NCBI GenBank assembly: GCA_022559845.1
Contig: JAHNEJ010001281.1
Location: 124,001 to 188,000, forward strand
Source: Amorphophallus konjac
Taxonomy: Eukaryota; Streptophyta; Magnoliopsida; Alismatales; Araceae
DNA length: 64,000 nucleotides
Direction of reading: 5' to 3'
The notes below the pieces were generated by a model. That model saw only the letters and a list, made by a program, of their open reading frames with translations. It was not told the DNA's origin and did not search any database. Shown in pieces: positions 47,115 to 57,823 of the stretch. Both the position numbers and the translations under genes were made by a program. Position 1 is the first letter of the stretch. Each line of letters begins with the position of its first letter.

Positions 47115-50100
47115 TACACCCGGTACGGGAGTATATTCATTGCTGCCCCTGGGTCGATCAAGACCCTATTGATAGGCTGGCCGTTCAACTGCCCTTTCAT
47201 GTAGAGGGGCCTGTTATGGCTGCAAGTCGGCAGGAGCATGTCATCTTCTGTGAAAGCCACTGCTACTTCAGGTGATATTTCTGCCAAACAGGCTTCAAGG
47301 TGTGCTGGCGTCTGGAGTGCGGAGATGATGGCTTGCCGTGTTTCTTCATTCAGGGACAGCATCTCCCATACCGTAAACCGGGTCGGGATTTTCTTGAGGT
47401 GTCTGACTATTCGCTCGGCCACCCGCACCTTGAGCAATTTCATCTCTTCGGGCTTGCTGCGCCTGCCCTCATCCTGGGGTTGTGGTGTCAGGTCAGGGGA
47501 CGCCAGCTTTGTGGGCTCCGTTGCAGCCTGTTGAGCCGGCGGGGCCTGCTGGGCTTCCTCTGTTTCTCGCATGAATTCGGCGAGGTTTGGGATGCCGTTG
47601 AATTCTCCTTCTGGCTGAGGAGGAGTAGCCGCCGGTAGAGCTCGGGGACTGCTTGCTTTCCTGGTGGAGGGAGGCACTGGGGAGCGCGCCTGCCTGCCTG
47701 CTCGGGCTGACAGGAATTCAACGAATGAAGGGGTGCCTTGACTCCTGGCCCCACCGGGATAGAGACCCGATGGAGGAGGGATCTCGGCGCCTCGGACCTC
47801 AGGGTCAGAAATCTGGTATGATTGTTCTCCCCTGAGCATGGTGTTGAGGTTGTCCTGAGGAGGGCGCCCCCATTTCCTTCCGGACCTGGTGGCGTGTTGG
47901 GAGGTGGACGCCTCAGCTTGATTCACCTCCGCCGGTTCATGGGGTGGCTCTTCTTCTTTTTCTTCCAGGGAGAGAGCGGTGTCGAACAACGCTGAGAGGG
48001 TGTTGCAGGCGAGGACAACCTCCTTCTTCTTCTTGCCCCTGGGTCTTCTCTTCTTCTTCTTCTTCTTGCCTGCTGCAGCAGGTGGCTGCTCTTGAGGAAG
48101 TTCACCCCACAGAGGAGGCTCTTTGTCTGCATCGGCTTCTGTTCCCGGAGCCAGCTCGAGTGATTCGAACTCCTTCCAGGGGACATACTCCCTCAGCTCC
48201 ACAGGCTGGATTTCGGGCTGTTCATAATCTTCGAGCCCATCAATAATAGCCTGGAGTCTTTCAACCACCGGGCTAGTCTTCTTGTGCATCCGCAGCAGGA
48301 CAGAACTCTTCTTGTTGTGAGTGGGCCGCCTCATGACCAGCCGAGGGGCCGTGTCGTGGCAAACCGGGCTTGCCGGGGGCCGTGCAGGCAGGGGCGCTGC
48401 CACCCTCGGGTGAATTCCTGGGGTAGGCCGAGAGGCACGCGCCTTTCTAGTTTTTCTGGGTATAGTCTGCCACCCTTCTTGGTCTTGAGATGGGGCCATG
48501 ATGAAGGTCTCATAAGTGACGCGGGCGCAGGCCTCCGCCCACTCCTCTGGCAGCTCCCGGTACAATGAGACCATGTTGACGGAGGAGGTTATGCTGGGCA
48601 GCTCATGCGGCTTCGGGGGGTCTACTTTATGCTCCCCCATGTCTAGCTCCCCGTTCTTGATTAGGGCTTCAATAACATCCTTGAAGACATAGTGGTCTTC
48701 GATAGTATGCCCGAGCACCCGGTGGTATAAGCAGAAGCGCGGGTCATCTTTCTTCTTCAGGTCACCGGGCCTCTTCGGCTCTGGCAGTGTAATTTTGCTA
48801 TAGCTGGTTGCCCACTCGAACAGGAGTTTGGACTTGTCTCGGGAGAAGGAATAAAGTTTATTTTTCATCTTCTCCCTTAGTGAGGGGCCCTCCCGCCATT
48901 CTGTAGTTCTGGGCGGAGGAAGGTTGGCAGCCGCCTTGGCTTTCTCTTTTTGCTTCTCAAAAGCCTGGAAGTCTAATGTGTGCACCTCAGGGGGAGCTGG
49001 CTTCTTCTCGGCCTGTCTGGCTCTCTGGCTTGACATGGCTGGAGCGGAGGAGTATCGGGCCAGAAATGCCTCGATCTCTGCTACCACGTTGTTCAGGCGG
49101 TCAAACGTCTTGACCTCGGTGCCGATCATTCTTTCCTGGATTTCTTTCTTCAAGTTTTGTTTGCAGATCTGCACCGCGTCCTCCTGGTGCAGGGGACGCC
49201 TGCACCTCAAGCTGAGGTTCCTCCATCTCTTGATGTAGTCGAGGGCCGACTCATCGTTCTTCTGTCTTGTAGCATAGAGCTCTGCTAAAGTGACTTCCCG
49301 TTCTGCAACATAGAATCTTTCTTTGAACTTCTTCTGCATGTCAGGCCAGTCAACAACGGACCCGGGTGGCAGGCTGGAGTACCACTCGAAGGCGAGTCCG
49401 GTAAGTGTTGAGCCGAAGAACTTCAGGAGATAGGCTTCATCAGCAGCTAGATCTCCCATGATGTTCACATAGTAAGCAATGTGTTCCCTGGGGGACCCTT
49501 ACCCGTTGAATTTTTCAAACTTCGGCGGCTTGGTGATGCCGACCGGTAGCTTCCTTGCGGCATAGTGGGCCGGGTAGGGTACTCGGTAGACGTCAAACGG
49601 CGTCTGATCCCCTTCGCCCCTCTCGGCCAATTTCATATCTATCATCTGCTCCAGCATCAACCGGCTAACTGTTGCCGGGTCGACTGGATTCGGGTAAAAG
49701 TGAGCGGGCTGAGCGCTCGGGGTGGCTACCACGGTCGCCCGGGGGGCCATAGGGGACCCTTGTGAAGGCGGGGCCTGTGGCAGGGCCACTGCTATGTGAT
49801 GTGTTTGCTGTGGGGGCGCGCCCCCAAGAGGATTGAGGGTTGCTGGGAGAGCTGCCTCTGAAGACTGCCCCCTGTCCCTGGGTACTTCGGGTATAACCTC
49901 GGTCTACCAGGACATCGGGGGCGGTGTGTTCCGCTCACTTAGCTGCTTCTTGAGTGACTCGATTTCCTGCTGGAATCGTTGTATCATGAGCAGCATTGTA
50001 GGGTCAGCTGTGGGGAGACTGGGCATGCCCCCTGTCTCTTCGGCCGGGGCGTCCTCAGATGATGTCGAGGGTCCGCCACTCGTGTCGTCGGTGGTGACTA

Positions 50101-51394
50101 CGTTGGCCGTGAGGGCCGCAAGGGGTTCTTCAGGTAGGGCCCCTTCGGCGCCTGCGGGTGTCGCGCCGCCTGCCGCTCTCCCTCTTCTAGTAAGGGGTCC
50201 CGGTCTGGCGGCCAGTCTGGCCATTTCTTCAGGATCGATAGGCAAGGCGCCATACCGCCCGTGAACTCCTGCCATGCTACAGGTGAATGTCTGCCACCTC
50301 TTGGTCTTGTTTCTTTTTGTCGCCCTCCTGGACGATCTTCCCGGGAACACCAGTCTATCAAAGACCGATCGTCGGGGCGGCGCTTCCTCCCGAATAGGGG
50401 ACTAGCGCGGCTCCTCCGGACGGGTCCTCGACTCCATGCTAGGTGCGGGTCGGGCGCCTTCCTCTTGAAAAGCGGAAGCCATTGCCCCTAGCAGTCTCTG
50501 GCGGCCGGCGGGGGTGCTACCCGGACCTCGGAGGTAATTCCTCATAGCCTGCTCGATCCCTTCCCACTCCTGGTCAGGGAGAGCGGCCTGGGGTTGCATG
50601 TCGATGACAGTGGCAGGAGGAGAGCAGGCCGTGAGAGCCGGGCGGGCGGCATTGTGCCGGGGCCCTTGGCGACGGCGGCGGGCATTCTCGGACGGCGCCG
50701 GGATGACGGGTGCCGGTCGGGAAGTTGGGGTCATCACCTCGACCCGGTCATCTTGTCGGGCCCTCCTCGGGCGGAAAGCTCTGGGCCCCGCTTGGGCGGG
50801 TGTAGCAGGCTGGGCCCCCTTGGGTACCCAAACTTGTTTCAGTTTGGCCGGCCTGTGTAGGGTTGCGGGCGTTGCCCTTTCCTTCTGCTTCTCCAGTCCT
50901 TGGAAGGAGTTGCGGACTGGGATGGTCGGGACGACGCGGTCCAGCGTCGCCTGGGACCTCTGCCCGTCTAGGCGGACTCGGAGGGCCCCAACCGTCATGG
51001 ACTTTCCGGAGTTGGACATGCGACGCCCTGAGCCGGCGCCAGTGTTGCTCCTCCGAAGCCTCCTTCGGTGGAATGTCGACCCTTGGTGGGATGGGCCGGT
51101 AGTTTGGTGCACGTGGTGCACGTTGCAGCTCAGCGTCGTTGTCGGGACGCTGGTATTGTTCTTGGCCATAGCTCGGCCGGCAGCAGCTTCAGTGGCCACC
51201 GGGGCGGGAGCGTTGACCTGGGACTCTTCGGGCGCCTTTACCTCGAGGATGTTGGCGAAGGCTACCCCCAAGAAGTTGGGGAAGTCCACGGTGGGAGGGA
51301 AGCTCCCGAAGTTGAGGGGCACCGCCAGGTAGCCGCCTCGGACATGGCTCTCCACGACTTGAGGGCCGCAAACAACAGCCATTGTCGGCTCCAT
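47115..51394 (-). pseudogene. Leader ORF, gag and protease start of the giant element
   Basis: The frame begins at about 51394 (MEPTMAVVCGP), just after a possible splice acceptor (AAATGCAG). An arginine/proline-rich leader region (to 50402) of unknown role leads into VFDRLVFPG and then gag (MAGVHGRYG at 50275). Gag has a coiled coil (QQEIESLKKQL, about 49960), capsid region (FEWYSSLPPGSVVDWPDM ... DYIKRWRNL) and nucleocapsid module (48629-48883). A Lys/Arg-rich linker (GKKKKKKRRPRGKKKK, about 48050) and a protease motif LIDPGAAMNILPY follow before the chromovirus interrupts it. Stops are at 50402-50404 (TAG), 49904-49906 (TAG) and 49499-49501 (TAA); no frameshift. An ORF upstream of gag is a known feature of Ogre-type elements, but here it is in frame with gag. 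Confidence 0.8.
48629..48883 (-). other. Nucleocapsid module in gag (first copy)
   Basis: CLYHRVLGHTIEDHYVFKD is a CxxH-type knuckle as found in Tat-lineage gags. The expected second Cys is His. Its homologue lies after the protease at 35408-35662. Confidence 0.75.
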
Positions 51395-51497
51395 GATGCC
51401 TCTCTCTCTTCCTGCATTTAAGAAAGTAGCACAATTAGTATTACAAGAAGGGGGCCGCGGGGCCCCTAACTTCGGCAAAGAGATGAAGGGTGGATAG

Positions 51498-51515
51498 GTC
51501 CCACCGGGCGTGCCA
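51498..51515 (-). other. Primer binding site of the giant element
   Basis: Four bases inside the 5' LTR the - strand reads TGGCACGCCCGGTGGGAC. It starts with TGG, complementary to the CCA end of a tRNA, and is GC-rich. It is not the Met site used by the other elements here. The tRNA was not identified. Confidence 0.75.
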
Positions 51516-51519
51516 GAGC

Positions 51520-54500
51520 TGTGGACGCGCTTAAATTCGCTGGGTTCAGGTGGTCTTGTCTATTAAGTGCGTGGGCGTGCCAGTCACCAAAGTGACAATT
51601 TATTCGGGCTCCGAAGAGCCCATTGTGTGCTCGGTCTTACTTCGTCAGGCGATTGTGTGATTCGTGTCGGGACCGAATCCCGTCGTGCCATAAAGGTCAC
51701 AACGTCATTTACATCCCCCACACGAGGGAATACCCTTGATTAATTACCGAAGTTAGGGGCCCCGCGGCCGAAAAGAATAATACTAATTGTGCAAGAAAAG
51801 GATAGGAATGGATCACACTGAGGGTTGTATTCAGACCACCAACTGCTGGTCATGTCGGTCACTCGTGGACCTTTTCATATTCGGACACGGGTCCGTGATG
51901 GAAACGCGACAGGAAAAGCCGGGACAAATCCGTTCAAGTGTTTGCCGAACGCCCGACAACTTTAGTGATGACTCGGAGGGCGTCCGGAACGGGGAGCAAA
52001 CCCAGTCTGATCAAGATGTCGGCCCGAGGCCAGGTCGAGACCGGACCATGTCGGGATGACTCCCAAGGTCCGAGCCCGGCCTGAGAGGGCGGCATTATTG
52101 TTCCTTTTGCCCCGGGTCGCGGGGAGAGATGGGGGCTGCAGTATGGGCCCTAGCGTCTTTTATTCGGGGTTTTCTTAGTTATATGTTCTGATCTTTGATT
52201 TGATGTTTATTGTTTATTTATGCCTTTGAATCATTATTAATGTTACATATTCGGGGTCCTTTAATTAGCATAATTTTCATCAATTTATTTGCTATCGTCA
52301 ATGCCCTTATCATGCTATATGTGTATATACACATGCAGTGTGCCGGCGAAGGAAAAATGGGAGTGTACCACTGAGGGCATGGGGTGTGCCGTTGAATGGC
52401 GAAGGGGTGTACTGCTGGGGGGTGAAAAGGGCACACCGCTGGAGGCCGAAGGGGCGTACCGCTGAGAGCAACATGGCCAAAAAGGGGGGGGCGTACCGCT
52501 GTAGACTCAAGGGGTGTACCGCTGGGGGCTAAAAAGGGGCCATAGCTGGAGAGTGTGTCGGTGAAGGACGGGGGGTGATATAAAGTCTGTACGTTCCCCA
52601 GCCTCAAGTCTATACGTTGCCTATTCAACCAGCACGAAGTCTGTGCATTGGCAGCTCAAAGTCTGTACATTGTCCATCGTGAAGTCTATACGTTGCCAAG
52701 CCCAAAGTCTGTACGTTGTAACATGAAGTCTGTACATTGGCTGGCCCAAAGTCTATACACTACAACACCAAGCCTATACATTGCCCCTTTGGCTGCAGCT
52801 TGAAGTCTATACATTGCCAAGCCCAAAGTCTGTACGTTGTAACATGAAGTCTGTACATTGCCCCTTTGACTGCAGCTCGAAGTCTATACGTTGCCAAGCC
52901 CAAAGTCTATACGTTGTAACATGAAGTCTGTACGTTGGCTGGCCCAAAGTCTATACATTGGCCAAGTCTATACATTGGCCAGCCCCAAGTCTATACGCTG
53001 CAACATGAAGTCTGTACATTGCCCCTTTGACTGCAGCTCGAAGTCTATACGTTGCCAAGCCCAAAGTCTGTACATTGTAACATGAAGTCTGTACGTTGGC
53101 TGGCCCAAAGTCTATACATTGGCCAAGTCTATACATTGGCCAGCCCCAAGTCTATATGCTGCAACATGAAGTCCGTACACTGCCCCTTTGACTGCAGCTC
53201 GAAGTCTATACGTTGCCAAGCCCAAAGTCTGTACATTGTAACATGAAGTCTGTACGTTGGCTGGCCCAAAGTCTATACATTGGCCAAGTCTATACATTGG
53301 CCAGCCCCAAGTCTATACGCTGCAACATGAAGTCTGTACATTGCCCCTTTGACTGCAGCTCGAAGTCTATACGTTGCCAAGCTCAAAGTCTGTACATTGT
53401 AACATGAAGTCTGTACGTTGGCTGGCCCAAAGTCTATACACTGGATCCCGTTGAGACGGTGGCTGAGGGTGTACCGGCGAAGGGAGGGAGTGTGCCACTG
53501 AAAGGGCCATGGAGAGCGTGCCGTTAAAGGGTGTGTCCATCGGCAATTAGGGCGTACCGCTGAGGGTTCAAGGGGCGTGCCGAGGAAGGCTTTGAAGCGT
53601 ACCGCTGAAGGCTGGGAGGGGTGTGCCGGCGAAGGGGTTGGATGAGTGTGCCGCTGGAAGATAACTGGGGTGCACCGTTGAAGGGCCAATCAAGGCGTGG
53701 CGGTGGAGGTCCAATCAGTTTTCAATTTCTTATTTTAAGGCTTTTCTTTTCTTCTTGTTTTAATTTTTACGTAGTTTTATATAAACTTCTCCCTTGTTTC
53801 CGTTTTGCTCGGTTCAGCCTCCTTTCTTGCGGGTTGGGCGTCCGGGCTGCCGGGTAGTTGATCAGTTCGGTTCTCGTCATGGTGCCGGCAGTGGCTTGAT
53901 TAGTTGGGAGGTTCATTGATTATTCCATTCGTTTGTTGCTTCCCTCTGTCTCTTTTAATATTTTGTTATTTTCTCACAAAAATTCGGCAGCATCTCCCCT
54001 TAACCCGGGGCGTAAGGGAGATAAAGGGAACGCGCCCACACGGAGTGGCGGAACCCGACAACTGGAGGTGGGCGCCCGAAGGCAACAACACCTTTACGGA
54101 GCCTCGGAAAACGCGAAAGGAAGGGCTTGGAGTAGGGCCAAGAAGTGTACTGCTGGGGGACTGAAGGGTGTGCCGCTGAGGGCCATAAGGGTGTGCCGCT
54201 GAGGGCCAAAGTGAGTGTGCCGCTGAGGGCCAATGGGCGTGCCGCTGAGGGCCAATAGGAGTGTGCCGCTGAGGGCCAATGGGGGGGGTGCCGCTGAGGG
54301 CCAATGTGTGTGTGTGTGCCGCTGAGGGCCCAAACAAGTGTGTCGGCCAAGGGCCGGAAAGGTGTATTGCTGGAGGCTCAAACAGGGCTAAGTGTGTGGG
54401 CTGGGAGACTTGAAGGCCATTCATGGCAAGAAGGGGGATTCAAGGCCGGGGGTAGGCTACTAATTACTGGGTGCTCGGAGAGAGGGTAAGGGTCTCCCCT

Positions 54501-55846
54501 TCCCCTAGGCCGGTGGACATAATAGAGGGCCATGGAGGGGAGTGAAGAGCCCATAAGGCCAAAACTCATAGGGGAGGAATCACATGGCTACGGAGGTTAC
54601 GAAGAAATACCGGAGAAACGGGGAAAGCGAACAACACACCACATACACTGCGACGGCGGGAGTAAATCAATATAAATAGCAAGAAAGGTCCCGAAAAAAA
54701 GGGGGGTGATCTTTTATTCATGGGAGGCAAAAGGCCGTAGCCCTACATGTACATTACCAAAGAAGATGCCCAAGACGAGGCTATAGGCAGGGGGAAACCC
54801 AACGAAAGACAAAAGATAAGAGGGGGAGGAACAGAGTGCAGGAGGAAAGCCATCCGCCCCTAACTCTCTCCCCCATTACATCGAGCTCTCTCTCTCTTAC
54901 TCTTGCTTCTTCCCGGTACTCGTCGGAGGAAGCTCACGCCGGGACGCCTCTTCTTCTCTTCTCTCTTCTCTTCTTCCTCTGTGTGGTGGGTGTCTCTCTC
55001 TGGGCCTCCTTTCTTCTCATGCCTCCCCCCTTTCCTTTGTCGAACAGGAGGCTTTTTATACTCCCAGCCACCGACGACTTCGAGCAGGACCGTCGAAGGT
55101 GGGAAGCCGACTGTGATGATGGGTTTGACCTGCTCCTCTCCTGGTTGTCAGTGGGGTAGCCTGCGTGGCCCAACCCATGGTTGACACCTCATAGAGCTCA
55201 CTGCGCGCCAAGGATGCATAGGGCATGGGCGCCATGTCGTTTAGCCATTGAAAAGGCTTGACGCTGTGCCGTTGGCGGGCTGCACAGGCGTGCCGCTGGG
55301 GAGCCAAAACGGCGTGCCGTTGAAGCTCCTGAAGGGTGTGCCGCTGAATGGCCCGAAGGGCGTGCCGCTGAGTGGCCTGAAGGGCGTGCCGCTGAGGCCT
55401 GAAGGGCGTGCCGCTGAGGCCTGCTGAGGGCTGTGCCGCTGAAGCCCCTGGGGGCTGTGCCGCTGAAGACCCCTCCGGGGGTGTGCCGTTGAAACCCCCC
55501 CAGGGGGTGTACCGCTGAAGGGGGCGTGCCGCTGGAGGGGGCGTGCCGCTGGAGGGGGCGTGCCGCTGGAGGGCTCTCCAAGGCGTGCCGCTGGGGCTCC
55601 GCCAGGGTGTGCCGTTGAGTCCCCCTTGGGGCTGGGCGTGCCGCTGAAGGGCTCCCCAGGGGGTGTGTGTACCCGGGGCCCGTTCTGAGCCCATTGTGGG
55701 CACGAGTCATGGCCCGTTTGATTCTCTTTGAGGCCCACGGGCTGTGGGGCCTTTTGTGCTTGATTTCTCCGGGGTTTCTTCACTCGGCGCCGTTGCTGAC
55801 GCGAGGCCGAGCAGGATATCCAAGTATGCATTTTTTGGTGTCCACA
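51520..55846 (-). repeat. 5' LTR of the giant element (4,327 bp)
   Basis: Partner of 8882-13168 with the same termini and the same internal arrays: 161-bp array at about 52600-53440 and GCCGCTGAGGG blocks at about 52340-52560, 54145-54350 and 55258-55665. The - strand TATA is at 55053-55060. It is 40 bp longer than the other LTR, partly through extra minisatellite units near 54181 and 55549. Confidence 0.92.
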
Positions 55847-55851
55847 CTTCC
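55847..55851. repeat. Target site duplication CTTCC (right)
   Basis: Second copy of the 5-bp duplication flanking the giant element; see 8877-8881. Confidence 0.9.
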
Positions 55852-56486
55852 CTACTACCTTTGATCTGCACTGCCCTCCATCAACCCTCGCTAATTAGCC
55901 ATGATCTGTCTGATCGCCCTGATCTCCATCGATCTCCACACTCTCCTCACAAACCTCCCAATTAGAGCAGAATTTTCTCAATCTAGACTATCCAACACAT
56001 CTGAAGTGCCTAAAAACCTAGGGATGGACTCCTAGATTGCCCAATTCTGCCTTCGATTGCCTCTGATCTGAGCAAAATAATGTTGACTGTCATATCACTC
56101 ACATGTCAATCTTGTGAGATAGATCTCCTAAATGGGTACGGACAGACCTGTTTCCACACACAAACTTCACCGTGACCCAGATCCAACAAGTGTACCAGAC
56201 TTATTAGTTAACTAGATCCAAAACCTGAACCCAAATTGGACCCAATAACCTTGGATCCAATTAACTTAAGAGTCCTCTTTCATATTGGTTTCTTTCTCCT
56301 CACCATCTCCTCCTTCTTCTTCACAATAGAAAGGGGGGAAAGAACCCTAGCTGCCTCCCCAACAGCCTCACCAGGCTATCGCCACTAGCCGAATCTCTGG
56401 CCACCACAGTCGTTATCATCGCCGGCCCTCCTCTGCCATCGTGCTACTCCTAACCAAGACACGCATGCCTCGCCCAACACGCTAAC
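55852..56486 (-). pseudogene. Start of the split copia gag and its upstream region
   Basis: Joined to 8881 across the giant insertion, the - strand gives a short gag start (MEGSADQ near 55890) with stops before FVEPFNG. Further upstream sequence is AT-rich without a recognisable primer site or LTR edge, so only the first 50 bp are firmly copia. Confidence 0.5.
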
Positions 56487-57823
56487 TATAACGACCCAAG
56501 ATCCGAATACTGGGAAGAACCCGACACCATTCGAATCCTGACCCGCCGCCCACGAGCCGGAGGGCTCGGAATGGCTAAAGGGAGTGTAGAGGTACAAAGA
56601 AATAAGAAATAAAACAGAACAATTCAACAATTAATAGAAATAAATAATCTCACTACAATAGAGTCCTGTCCAACAAAAGTACAGTCTAGGGCAGAGAAGC
56701 ATACCCAACACCGAGTGAACACACGACCCTGTAAGCTGGCCACTAAGAACCTCCGCACAGCACCCTCGTATCTCGAGGAAGAACTACCGCACCTGAAAAG
56801 TAGGGGTGAGCCTCCTATCACTGGCTCAGTAGGGGTCCCGCTGAACCCCAACCGAAAATAACGGTGGTAACGGAAAGCAGCAACAACAACAAGAATAGCA
56901 AACCGGTGTCCGGTAAAAACTCGACGCTACAGTTACGCCTATCAGAATAGAAACCAACACCCCGATCTCACAGTCGGGGGAGCATCGGCCTAACGAAAAG
57001 ACCTCTGGCCACACCGCCAGAAAACACATCACGACAACCCTGTCGTGGACTAGACACTGCCTAGGAAAAACCCTCGGTGATGCTCACCAGAACCCTAGAC
57101 CTCAATCTCAGGAACTCACCCAAAAATTGCACACAAAACCACATCTCGCATACGAGAAATGGAATCTCAAGTCACGTGACGGGAGTACCTGTCCACTAGA
57201 AGCAAGGCCGGAAGTGTCCACTGACGACTTAGTCCGCGCCTCAGGTGTCTCCCTCCGGCCCAGCGGGAACTAAGACACCGTACAATAACCACAGAACAAG
57301 GACTAGTTGGGGTCACGCTCGTCAGCGCGGGTCCGACGTCCCCAACCACGTATGTACACACAGACTATCCGCTCTAAGTCGGGTCCTCTAGCTGGTTTTT
57401 CCCCCATCCCGGACTTAGGCTGCAAACGCGAGGGGCCCTACCGTAACCAGCCTAAAAATCGTCTCTCTCGGGAAAGCTCTCCACCACTCCCGGGTGGGTC
57501 TACACTCGCGTGCGCAGGAAAGCCACAGCTAGTGGGGGTCACTAAATGTGAACACCGAGAACCACGCACACGCCCATCGTGAGTAGCACGGAGTACCAGG
57601 TGGCTCGAGGCCACCAGACTCTGGACAACCCACTAGACCTAACAACCCCAACGGTCTTTGAGTCACACGACTCGGGTCAAAACCCCTGCACGTAACGGCA
57701 CAGCGCCGTCAATCTAGCCTAATCCCTAGGTCTGAAACCACGGTAATATGATTCCCAAGACAACTCATAAGCCGCCGAGATAATCCCTCATCCAAGGGAC
57801 ACACGGAAAACCTCCAGCCCCAG
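56487..57823. repeat. Possible LTR fragment of another gypsy element
   Basis: On the - strand the stretch ends in GATCTTGGGTCGTTATA near 56487, like the ends of many plant gypsy LTRs (GGGTCGTTACA-type). Composition is uniform and GC-moderate with only short unsupported frames up to 57823, where the second nonautonomous element inserted. No partner LTR is in the window. Otherwise I see nothing in it. Confidence 0.3.

Larger units (their letters stand above)
8882..55846 (-). mobile_element. Giant Ty3/gypsy (Tat-lineage) LTR retrotransposon with two nested insertions
   Basis: Both ends carry long direct repeats (8882-13168 and 51520-55846), perfect 7-bp terminal inverted repeats TGTGGAC/GTCCACA and flanking CTTCC. 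The primer site (51498-51515) and polypurine tract (13172-13185) set the direction to the - strand, so the right LTR is the 5' LTR. The span is 46,965 bp. Removing the nested elements at 23705-31302 and 37092-47109 with one target copy each leaves about 29.3 kb. Domain order is leader ORF, gag, protease, second NC-like module, RT, RNase H, archaeal-type RNase H, integrase, then tandem repeats and an antisense spliced gene before the 3' LTR. A second, archaeal-type RNase H marks the Tat lineage (Ogre, Retand and relatives). LTRs differ by roughly 2% in the first 540 bp compared by eye. Confidence 0.92.
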
